Shown: piece by piece, positions 31,442 through 40,929 of the stretch
How the letters are laid out: every line of letters starts with the position of its first letter
How positions within the stretch are numbered: position 1 is the stretch's first letter
DNA from: Cephalotus follicularis
Lineage: Eukaryota > Streptophyta > Magnoliopsida > Oxalidales > Cephalotaceae
Assembly: GCA_001972305.1 (NCBI GenBank)
Contig: BDDD01000367.1
Span: 62,001 to 126,000, forward strand
Direction: 5' to 3'
Length of the DNA stretch: 64,000 nt
Position numbers and translations under genes: made by a program
The notes under the pieces: model-generated
Database searches by the model: none
What the model was told of the DNA's origin: nothing
The model's input: the letters and a program-made list of their open reading frames with translations, nothing else

Positions 31442-32672
31442 GTTGACATTGTGTGTTACAATCTTTGTTTTGATGATAACAAAGCACCTAATTTGTTTGT
31501 TAATGTGAAGGAAAGATTAATTGTAACAAAACAAGTAAGGTTGCAAGTCAAAACAAGCTAAAATATGCAGAACACTCCTATTGGCGTCAACGCCTACATC
31601 ATTTGCCTCAACGTGCTGGGTTTGCACATGTGTTCTGGGTTTTGCAAGATGATCTTCGTCAACGCCCTGATAATTCTCGTCAACGTGCTGGGAATTTTGA
31701 TTTTGGCATCAACGCCATAAGGAAGACGTCAACGCCAAAAGGTGCAAAAATCGGAAAGTGACTTAGACATTAACATGAAGACATTTTGGAGTCAACACCT
31801 ATAAGGAAGAAGTCAATGCCAACATTAGACGTCAATGCAAAAAAGGATGCACAAATCACAAATTAACTTCGACTTTAACGCAAAAAAAGAATGGAGTCAA
31901 CACAAGTGACATTAGCGTCAACGCCATGCTTGCACGTCAACGTGAATAAAGCATAAATCAGACAAGTAGCAATGGAGTCAACACGGAAAATCAAAGGAGT
32001 TAATGCAATCAGAGGTAGACGTCAACACCAAAGATAGCCAGACACAAAATCAGCAAAATTTGAAGGTGCTAAAATGGTGAGATCTTTCCCTACATAACTC
32101 CAAATGGATCCTTGACACAAGTAACGGCTATATTCAACAGGAAGCCTATAAATAGAGGTTGAATCAGTGAAGAAAATCAACAAGTAAAACAAGATCAAGA
32201 GCAATCTTTCAAGAGTTATTTCTAAGCTATATTTTGTAAGTCATTTTCTGAGTTCATTTGAGCCTTATTGTTTTTACCATCCAACCTTGTTAGAGGTTAC
32301 AAAAACACTCAACTACAAATCAATTGTGCAAACCTCAGGTTGTTTAGCTCATAAAAATCTGAGTTAGGATTTAGCTCATAAAAATCTGAGTTATGATTGA
32401 TCTTGTAAAAATCCAGAACCAGTTGGGATCGTGATCGGGGGATTACAATCTAGTTGAACCTCAAGTGCTATTTGAGAGAGTGAACATAGGCATATTTGGC
32501 CGAACCACTATAAATTTTTTGCATCTCTCTTTCCCTTACTCTTTTACATTCTTGCAATTTGTTTTATTTGATTGCTTATAATTTTTTAGAGTAATCTGAA
32601 TTTTTTTTATCTTGATCATTAAATTTTAAAAAGGGGTACCCCCACATCGAGGTTGCTAGTAGTGGACTTACA
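31442..32672 (+). repeat. SIRE-like D 3' LTR
   Basis: 1231 bp, TGTTGACATTGTG … GGACTTACA, followed by the GGATG duplication. Carries the GGCGTCAACGCC array (31580-32035). Its final 34 bp do not align with the end of the 5' LTR. Confidence 0.9.
31580..32035. repeat. GGCGTCAACGCC-type array in D 3' LTR
   Basis: Includes TTGGCGTCAACGCC at 31582 and further variants at about 31604, 31656, 31677, 31705 and 31725; best pairs are 20-21 bp apart. Some units have decayed by CG-to-CA or TG changes. Confidence 0.85.
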
Positions 32673-33510
32673 GGATGAAGAACTGGAATCTCTAGCCAAG
32701 AATCAGACTTGGGATTTAGTGGAATGTCTAAGGGGAAAAGAACCATTGGATGCAAATTGGTCTTCAAGAAAAATGAAGGAATACCAGGGGTTGAAGATGT
32801 TAGATACAAGGCCAGACTTGTAGCTAAGGGTTATAGTCAGAAAGAGGGAATCTACTACTATGAAGTATTCTCTCTATTGGTAAAATACACATCCATTCAT
32901 GTGTTGCTAGCCATGGTTGCTCTGTATAATTTAGAGCTCGAGCACCTTGATGTCAAGACTGCATTTCTGGATGGCGAGCTTGAGGAGACTATTTACATGG
33001 TTCAGCCATAAGGGTATTCTGCGGAAGGATGAGAAGATCAGGTGTGCAGATTGAAGAAATCTTTGTATGGTTTGAAATAGTCCCCAAGGCAGTGGTATAA
33101 GAGGTTTGAAAGTTTTATGATTGGGCATGGCTATCAGAGCAACACCTGTGACAGTTGTGTCTACTTCGGACGTCTTGAAAATGGCTCCTTTGTATATCTT
33201 CTCTTATCCGTGGATGACATGCTCATTGTTGTGAAGAACATGTCAGAGGTTTTAGTTTTGAAGAAACAGCTTAATGAGGAGTTTGAGATGATGGATCTCG
33301 AACCTGCTAAGAAGATCTTAGGTATGGAAATTCAGAGGGATAGAGAAGCAGGGAAGCTATATCTCTCGTAGAGGAAGTATATTGAGAAGGTACTTGAGAG
33401 GTTTGGCATGCAAAACGCTAAGTTTTTCAACACACCGTTAGCATCCCAGTTCAGACGCTCAACTCTGCACTCACCTCAGACAGAGGTCGAGGAATCTGCT
33501 ATGTCGCGTG
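32673..33510 (+). pseudogene. Copia C reverse transcriptase (part 2)
   Basis: Resumes from the GGATG duplication: [50 protein letters not shown], then stops at 33009 and 33030, KKSLYGLK and RQWYKRFESFM. The catalytic box reads SVDDMLIVVK (33207-33218), Tyr of YVDD having become Ser. It ends at EESAMSRV, where element H is inserted at the duplicated GCGTG. Confidence 0.9.
33506..33510. repeat. TSD GCGTG of element H, left copy
   Basis: Right copy at 51120-51124. Removing H joins SRV to PYSSA of the copia C RT/RNase H link. Confidence 0.94.
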
Positions 33511-33654
33511 TGTTGGGAACCCCCGACCCCCTGAGGCAACGAGGCTCAAAAGGCGCGGTGGAAGTGAAACAAAAAACTCAATTATGGACATTGGATGGAA
33601 AGGGTGATCAATTTTAATTTTCAATCAAATGATTGATCCCCAAGTAATGGGTTA
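33511..33654 (-). repeat. H 3' LTR, first fragment
   Basis: 144 bp, TGTTGGGAACCCCC … AATGGGTTA, matching 48407-48550 of the other LTR. Cut by gypsy I. Confidence 0.92.
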
Positions 33655-36389
33655 TGTAACGCCCCGTAGCTGTTTTGGAGCCTAAGATAAAAACGTTTTT
33701 TTATGGAGTAAAATTTTTGTTTGATGGGCTTTGGACTTATGTGAGTAAGAGAGGAAGGTTAAGTGTCGTTTTGTTATAAGCCCAAGTAAAAAGCATGATT
33801 AGAGATCGTTGGAGGACCTAAGTGCAAAGCTTGTTGAGGAAGCTTCTATATCCCAAGGTGTAATGATGGCTTAAGTTGGGATTAGTGTGGAGATATTTGA
33901 GTTATAGCCATCCTTTCTTCTAGCTTCAGCAGAGAGTTTACAGAGAGAGAGAGTTCTAGTTTTCTTCTTCTTTCCGTTCTTAACGCCTGGACCAGAGGAA
34001 GCTTGAAACGTCTGACCCCAGCAAGAAGAACAAGCGAACGAGGAAACAAGCAGTCAAGCCAGAGGAAGAGCGTAGCAGAAAAGAAGAGACGTTAGCATCC
34101 AAGGAAGTAGCAGGAACTGTGAATGGGACATCCTTTCTATGTTTCTAGTTGTTTCATGATGTTCTTGATAACTCTTTCATCTTTTTAATATCCAGTACAG
34201 TGAGAGCTTTCTAACGAGAATTTGTTTCCATAGCGTTTTTGTATGTTTCCCTTGACAGAAGAGAGAGAAAGAGAGTTCCCGAGCACTAGAGCTCAAGTTC
34301 TTCTAAGTGAATTAGTCACTTTCCAGTAAAGGTAACGCGTACGTGCTCAACCCCACTCCTCATCATACTATTGTCTATGATGGGAAGTTGAGTGAGTCTG
34401 CCCCCCAGGTCCTACTTGGATCTCCTTCACACTATTGTCTATGATGGTGTTTAGGGTTTGAGTGCAGCCGAGCACTATGTACATAGCTCCAACCTCTTCG
34501 GTCTACTATTGTCTATGATGGGAAGCTGGGCGAGACTGCCCCCAGGTCCTACCTGGATCTCCTTTACACTATTGTCTATGATGGTGTTTAGGGTTTGAGT
34601 ACAGCAGAGCTAAGTTGCCAGATTAGAGATTAGAGCCTTTCAATAAGTTTTCCAGAGGAGAACTTTGTCCTCGGTAGCAATGCCTTCAATTCAGATAAGT
34701 AAGTAAAGCAAAGAAATAGCAAGCACAGAAGGGAACCATGGGTTCTCGGCATATACTACCAAGCAGGCTTCGGCCTAGATCAGCTCAGCACCACTATAAG
34801 TTGGCAAGTATATTTATGTAAATAGCAAAGCAAGCATAGCAAAGCAATTCCAGTTCTAGCTTAGTTGTTCTCCTCGGGTGTTTAGCCGAGAAGGACCCCA
34901 TTTCTTTATCAGATCTCTTTCTTTAATCAGTGGTATTCTTAAGTTTATTTCAGCTTTCATCAAAGTCTAGAATCAGTTAAGCAGAGAAAAGAGTAAGTTT
35001 TTGAAGTACTTTGAGCGTTTATTTATTGTATTCCATGATATATGCTTTGTTTACAGTCTTTTCCCCAGTTTGGATAGTTATTCATGCTCATTGTAAGCTT
35101 TCTTTCAGCACATTCATTTTTAAGAATGTACCAGAGGATGTTTTGTTGTCATTCACTTAATCAGTTGGACTAATCCCCTCACAAATTTTTTTGCAGACCA
35201 GCCAGCCGAAGGAGACCCTCCAGCTCAATAGTAGATAGCTAAGCAAGGTAGTTTTGAGCTCAGCACCAAGGAACGCCAGCTCGGACGTTTAGCATTGCAT
35301 AGCATAGGGCATTCTTTGGGTTCCTTTACCCTTGTTTTGTAGTAGAGTAGCCGAGAGTATCTTTTGTATAGACAGTAAGCTTTTGTTGTTCTTTGGCCTG
35401 CCAGGGAAGGCAGTATGTTTATGCCAGGGATCAAACTTGTAATGGTTTTATACTTTCAAGATATGTTATGGATGTTTTGAGTTTATAGATGTGTTTATCT
35501 TGAGTTTTCATGGATTTTTCATGTTTTGAGTTTTGTGATCCCAGGTCTGGCCGGGGAGCTAGAGAGTCCCCAGGCTAGTTTAGCGGAGATGAGCCCACCA
35601 GGGGTGTTATGTTATGCTTGGGAGCAAGGGTTTTGTTTAAAGAGCTTTACCCCGGGGAGGCAGGGTATCCCCAGGGGTGATGATGATGTTGGGCCTTGGC
35701 AAGGAAGTAGGGAATGTGTCCCTGGAGAGAGTGGCCAGGGGTGCCATGTTAGAGCAAAGCCCATGACGAGTTATATGTTAAGTGCTTTGTGTATCAAGTT
35801 AAACGGTGCGTTTGTTATCTGTTTTTTATGTGATACTTAGGGACGTGCAATGGAGGTTGAACGCCGGGGGAAAACATAGGTATGCGTGGTCTCCAGGGGA
35901 GTTTAAGTGAGCACGTGAGGCGTGTGTGGGTTTCTCCCTAGGCGTTAGTTATGCGTAGCGTTTTGGTGTTAGTGTTGTTGTGTTGAGATGGGGTGCCAGG
36001 GGACTTTGTGCGTGTCCCCAGGGGAGCTTAAGTGAGCAGGTGCATTGCACATGGCTCTCTCCCCGGGCATGCTCGTTAAGTGAGCTGGTGAGTTGCACGT
36101 GTGTGCACTCACCAGGCATTTGCGCGATAAGTAAGTGATCGCGTGTGCAGCACGTGGGTGTTCTCCTCGGGCATAAGTGATGTGTCGCGTTTTGGAGCTT
36201 TGGTTTGGTAGCGCTAGGGACACAAGCAGGAGAGGAGTTGGATCCCCTGCTCTGGCTGCCCTATTAGCTGCACGCCTTGCCCAGGCTTTCTCCTCGGGCA
36301 GTTAGCGTTTGAGAGGGTTGTTGGTAAGAGGAGCGCCATCCCCGGCAGGACACGTGTCCCATAGAGTTAGCAAAAGCGGGGTCCTGACA
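33655..36389 (+). repeat. Gypsy I 5' LTR
   Basis: 2735 bp, TGTAACGCCCCGTAGC … GGGGTCCTGACA. Contains the CTATTGTCTATGATGG tandem units (34365-34614) and G-boxes at 35912, 36096 and 36151. Confidence 0.94.
35880..36200 (+). promoter_or_regulatory. G-box-bearing repeats in gypsy I 5' LTR
   Basis: Units of roughly 60-70 bp containing TAAGTGAGC … GTGNNNNGCACGTG, with CACGTG at 35912-35917, 36096-36101 and 36151-36156. CACGTG is the known core bound by plant bHLH and bZIP factors. The same positions in the 3' LTR are 40447, 40583 and 40686. Confidence 0.6.
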
Positions 36390-36392
36390 AGT

Positions 36393-36404
36393 TGGTATCA
36401 GAGC
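36393..36404 (+). other. Primer-binding site of gypsy I
   Basis: TGGTATCAGAGC three bases after the LTR. Confidence 0.94.
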
Positions 36405-36532
36405 AGTACGTTTGAGTGTTTCTTTGTGTTTTCTAAGCTACCTAGTTAGTGGGGTATCATGTTGGGTTGCATTCATGCATTGCATATAGTTGCGACGTTT
36501 TAGTGATACGTTAGTATGTTGTTGTAGATAGC

Positions 36533-37850
36533 GATGCCACCTCGGACACGTAGCGAAGGTCGTGCAGGTCGCGGCAGAGGAAGAGCGATTCCTCACCAGA
36601 CAATGGAGCAAGAGGTTCCTATGGAAGTGCCAGAGGAATAAGCGCGTGTGGAAGTTGAAGAGCAGGGAGCACAGTAGGTACCAAAGGAGCAAGTCCTAGC
36701 AGCGCAGTCAGTTCCGCGTACACCTCCTCCGATGCCCGCTAGTGTACCTAAAGAGATGATGTAGATGATGAAGCCTTGGGTCCAAGCTATGGGCTTGGCA
36801 AGACCTCAACCTCTTCCTGTGGAACGCATGAAACGGCTGGGAGCAAAATCCTTTGAGGGAACAGGAGACCCCATGGATGCAGATGCGTGGTTGAACCACC
36901 TAGAAGAAATCTTTGTTCAGTTAGAGATGGCAAAGGACACGACGGCAAGGAATGCGTCTTTCTTCCTTGCAAGAGGTGCACAAAAATGGTGGGATGCTCT
37001 TGTAGCTCGGCACGAGAGCCTGGCAGAGATCACGTGGGAGAAGTTCAAGAAGAAGTTTAGACAGTACTTCTTCCCACCCACTTTCATCAAGGAGAAGAGA
37101 AAGGAGTTTTTGTATCTGCGGCAAGGTAATGGGACTGTATCTCATTACGACTATCGTTTTATGGACTTGTCCCATTTTGCTCCAGCCCTGGTAGCAGATC
37201 AAGAAGAGCGATGAGAGAAGTTTCTTGAGGGCCTTAGACCTGAAATCAGACATATGGTGTCCGTCACCTCGTGGTTGGTGTTTGGCAACTTTGTGGAAGC
37301 TACAAAGAGAGTAGAGTCGAGCCTAGCAGACCAGAGGATGCGTCAAGAGCAAGGACGAAAGAGATCCTCATCTCAGTCCGAGCAGGTAGAGAACCCCTCC
37401 AAGGCTGAGAAGCAGTGGAGACCTCAGTCCTCAGGCAACGTCAGAGGAGGAGCTTCTCAGTAGACACAGACAACTCCAGTTACTAGAAGTGATCAAGGGA
37501 GTTCTTATCAAAGCAATAGGGCACCTCAGTGTGAAGTTTGTGGCAAGCTGCATTCAGGAGAATGCAAGAAGGGAAGTTCTACTTGTTACAGGTGCGGCGA
37601 GGAAGGGCAAATGAAGAGAGATTGCCCTCAGCAATCTCTTGGTGAAGCGATGACTCCTGCGACAGCACCAGTGAATAAGCACACGGCCAGTGGAATGGCC
37701 CAGTCATCTCAGACATCAAGAAGGCAGAGAATGAGTTATACAGCACCCCAAACCAGTACAGCCATAGCTGGTGGTAGCAGACCCACAGGCTGACCAGGGG
37801 CTACCGCAAGAGTTTACTCCCTTCTTAGAGGGGCGGATACGACAACACCA
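36533..37850 (+). pseudogene. Gypsy I gag
   Basis: ATG 36533 starts MPPRTRSEGRAGRGRGR. The Retrotrans_gag capsid domain reads FEGTGDPMDADAWLNHLEEI, FFLARGAQKWWDALV, FKKKFRQYFFPPTFIKEKR and YDYRFMDLSHFAPALV. Zinc-binding part: CEVCGKLHSGEC and CYRCGEEGQMKRDC, where the His of CCHC is Gln. Stops: TAA at about 36638, TAG 36674, TAG 36761, TGA 37212 (CGA to TGA), TAG 37461 (CAG to TAG) and TGA 37791. The end (TARVYSLLRGADTTTPDMPPG) is the start of the protease linker, after which pol is missing. Gag would package the RNA if a partner supplied pol. Confidence 0.9.
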
Positions 37851-38024
37851 GATATGCCACCAGGTGAGATCTTGTGTTCTATGTTTCTCCTTTAGTAGGA
37901 TAAGTTAAGTTATAGTATCTGTTAGTTAAGCATAGCTGCAGAGAAGCCAGAGATGATAGAACAGTTCTTCCAATGGTTTGGCTTAAGGAATTTTTGAGGA
38001 AAAAATTTCTTAAGGTGGGGAGGA
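37851..38024 (+). other. Gypsy I 3' untranslated region and polypurine tract
   Basis: Short spacer left where pol should be; PPT AAGGTGGGGAGGA (38012-38024) abuts the LTR start TGTAATGTCC. Confidence 0.88.
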
Positions 38025-38308
38025 TGTAATGTCCCGTAGCTGTTTTGGAGCCTAAGAGAAAAACTTTTTTTTATGGTGTACAATTTTTGTTTTATGGGCT
38101 TTGGACTTATTTGAGTAAGAGAGGAAGGTTAAGTGATGTTTTGTTATAAGCCCAAGTAAAAAGCATGATTAGAGGTAGTTGGAGGACTTAAGTGAAAAGC
38201 TTGTTGAGGAAGCTTCCATATCCCAAGGTGTAATGATGGCTTAAGTTGGGATTAGTGTGGAGATATTTGAGTTATAGCCATCCTTTCTTCTAGCTTCAGC
38301 AGAGAGTT

Positions 38309-38310
<2 letters not shown>

Positions 38311-38341
<31 letters not shown>
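38311..38341. repeat. (GA)n microsatellite in gypsy I 3' LTR
   Basis: About 15 GA units where the 5' LTR (33940-33950) has only five. Confidence 0.95.
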
Positions 38342-38346
<5 letters not shown>

Positions 38347-39881
38347 GTTTTCTTCTTCTTTCCATTCTTAGCGCCTGGATCTGAGGGAGCTTAAAGTGTC
38401 CGACCCCAGCAAGAAGAACAAGCAGACGAGGAAATAAGCAGTCAAGCCAGAGGAAGAGCGTAGCAGAAAAGAAGAGACCTTAGCGCCGATGAAGTAGCAA
38501 GAACTGTGAGTGGGACATCCTTTCTATTTTTGTAGTTGTTTCATGATGTTCTTAATAACTCTTTCAGCTTGTTAATATCCAGTACAGTGAGAGCTTTCTA
38601 ATGGGAATTTTTTTCCCTAGAGTCTTTGTATGTTTCCCTTGACAGAAGAGAGAGAAAGAGAGTTCCCGAGCACTAGAGCTCAAGTTCTTCTAAGTAAATT
38701 AGTCACTTTCCAGTAAAGGTAACGCGTACGTGCTCAACCCCACTCCTCAGCCTACTATTGTCTATGATGGGAAGTTGAGTGACTCTGCCTCCAGGTCCTA
38801 CCTAGATCTCCTCACACTATTGTCTATGATGGTGTTTAGGGTTTGAGTGCAGCCGAGCACTATGTACATAGCTCCAACCTCCTCGGTCTACTATTGTCTA
38901 TGATAGGAAGCCGGGCGAGACTGTCCTCACGTCCTACCTAGATCTCCTTTACACTATTGTCTATGATGGTGTTTAGGGTTTGAGTACAACAGAGCTAAGT
39001 TGCCAGAATAGAGATTAGAGCCATTCAGTAAGTTTTCTAGAGGAGGACTTTGTCCTCTGCAGCAATGCCTTCAGTTCAGATAAGTAAGTAATGCAACGAA
39101 ATTCCAAGCACAAAAGGGAACCATGGGTTCTCAACAGATACTGCCAAGCAAGCTTCAGCCTAGATTAGCCCAGCTCAGCGCCACTATAAGTTGGCAAGTA
39201 TATTTATGTAAATAGCAAATAAAGCATAGCAAAGCAAATCCAGTTCTAGCTTAGTTGTTCTCCACGGGTGTTTAGCCGGGAAGGACCCCAGTTCTTTATC
39301 AGATCACTTTCTTTAATCAGTGGTATTCTTAAGTTTATTTCAGCTTTCAAGAAAGTCTAGAATCAGCTAAGCAGAGAAAATAGTAAGTTTTTCAAGTACT
39401 TTGAGCATTTCTTTATTGTATGCCATGAGATATGCTTTTTTTTACAGTCTTTTTCCCAGTTGGGATAGTTATTCATGATCATGGTAAGCTTTCTTTTAGC
39501 ACATTCATTTTTAAGAATGTACCAGAGGATGTTTTGTTCTCATTCACTTAGTCAGTTGGAGTAATCCCCTCACATATTGTTTTGCAGACCAGCCAGCCGG
39601 AGGAGACCCTCCAGCTCAGCAGTAGATTGCTAAGCAAGGTCGTTTTGAGCTCAGCACCAGGGAAAGCCAGCTCGGGCGTTTAGCATTGCATAGCATGGGG
39701 CATTCTTTGGGTTCCTTTACCCTTCTTTTGTAGTAGAGTAGCCGAGAGTATCTTTTGTATAGACAGTAAGCTTTTGTTGTTCTTTTGCCTGCCAGGGAAG
39801 GCAGTATGTTTATGCCAGGGATCAAACTTGTAATGGTTTTATACTTTCAAGATATGTTATGGATGTTTTGAGTTTATAGAT

Positions 39882-40055
39882 GACGAGGAAATAAGCAGTC
39901 AAGCCAGAGGAAGAGCGTAGCAGAAAAGAAGAGACCTTAGCGCCGATGAAGTAGCAAGAACTGTGAGTGGGACATCCTTTCTATGTTTCTAGTTGTTTCA
40001 TGATGTTCTTAACAACTCTTTCAGCTTGTTAATATACAGTACAGTGAGAGCTTTC
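39882..40055 (+). repeat. Templated 174-bp duplication in gypsy I 3' LTR
   Basis: Copy of 38425-38598, starting GACGAGGAAATAAGCAGTC. It replaces about 33 bp present in the 5' LTR. The copy keeps TATGTTTCTAG where the source now reads TATTTTTGTAG, so the source mutated after copying or another copy was the template. Confidence 0.88.
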
Positions 40056-40924
40056 ATGTTTTGAGTTTTGTGATCCCAGGTCTGGCTGGGAAGCTAGGGA
40101 GTCCCGGGGCTAGTTTAGCGACGATGAGCCCAGTAGGGGTGTTATGTTATGCTTGGGAGAAATGGTTTTGTTTAAAGAGCTTTACCCAGGGGAGGCAGGG
40201 TGTCCCCAGGGGTGATGATGATGTTGGGCCTTGGCAAGGGAGCAGGGAAGGTGTCCCTGGAGATAGTGGGCAGGGGTGCCATGTTAGAGCAAGGCCCGTG
40301 ACGGGTTATATGTTAAGTGCTTTGTGTTTCAAGGTAAACGGTGCATTTGTTATCTGTTTGTTATGTGTTCCTTAGGGACATGCAGTGGAGGTTGTTTGCT
40401 GGGGGACAACATAGGTATGTGTGGTCTCCAGGGGAGTTTAAGTGAGCACGTGAGGCGTGCGTGGGTTTCTCTCCAGGCGTTAGTTATGCGCAGCGTTTTG
40501 GTTTTAGTGTTGTTGTGTTGAGCTGGGGTGGCAGGGGACTTTGTACGTGTCCCCAGGGGAGCTTAAGTGAGCGGGTGCGTTGCACGTGGCTCTCTCCCTG
40601 GGCATGCTCGTTAAGTGAGCTGGTGAGTTGCACGAGTGTGCACTCCCCAGGCTTTTGCGCGATAAGTAAGTGATCGCGTGAGGAGCACGTGGGTGTTCTC
40701 CTCGGGCATAAGTGATGCGGCGCGTTTTGGAGCTTTGGTTTTGTAACGCTATGGACACAAGCAGGAGAGGAGTTGGATCCCCTGCCCTGGCTGCCCTCTT
40801 AGCTGCGCACCCAGCCCAGGCTTTCTCCTCGGGCAGTTAGCGTTTGCGAGAATTGTTGGCAAGAGGACCGCCATCTCCGGCAGGACATGTGTCCCATAGA
40901 GTTAGTGGGAGCGGGGTCCTAACA

Positions 40925-40929
40925 GGATA
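40925..40929. repeat. TSD GGATA of gypsy I, right copy
   Basis: The left copy at 33650-33654 is GGTTA; the intact H LTR has GGGTTACCCATATAACCC here. Confidence 0.85.

Larger units (their letters stand above)
15996..32672 (+). mobile_element. SIRE-like copia element D, hosts E, F and G
   Basis: Copia element of the SIRE/Maximus type by its gag (FDGNTYNEWKVKM, LDYDLWDIV), double zinc knuckle and pol style (SQLCDKGYRVTF, MDLFGPFR, YVDDIVFGST). About 7.2 kb without its three inserts. LTRs are 15996 to about 17230 and 31442-32672; the TSD is GGATG. No env-like ORF is visible after RNase H. Gag is deleted in the middle and pol has many stops. Confidence 0.93.
33655..40924 (+). mobile_element. Gag-only gypsy element I in H LTR
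   Basis: LTRs 33655-36389 and 38025-40924, PBS, gag, PPT. Protease, RT, RNase H and integrase are all absent, leaving a 1.6-kb interior. TSD GGTTA / GGATA has one mismatch. Same family as solo LTR F. A large non-autonomous derivative that keeps Gag. Confidence 0.93.
38025..40924 (+). repeat. Gypsy I 3' LTR with internal duplication
   Basis: 2900 bp, 165 bp longer than the 5' LTR. The excess is mostly a 174-bp copy of an upstream segment inserted at 39882-40055. It starts TGTAATGTCCCG, the second C of the usual CGCCCC region being changed. Confidence 0.93.

Noticed and set aside
36393..36404. tRNA gene suggested by TGGTATCAGAGC
   Set aside because: Only the 12-base primer-binding site is present, no cloverleaf; the same holds for all other PBS sites.
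35526..40521. ORFs of 65-104 codons conserved between 35526-35840 and 40061-40375
   Set aside because: Both are the same segment of gypsy I's two LTRs; similarity reflects LTR identity and the protein shows no family features.
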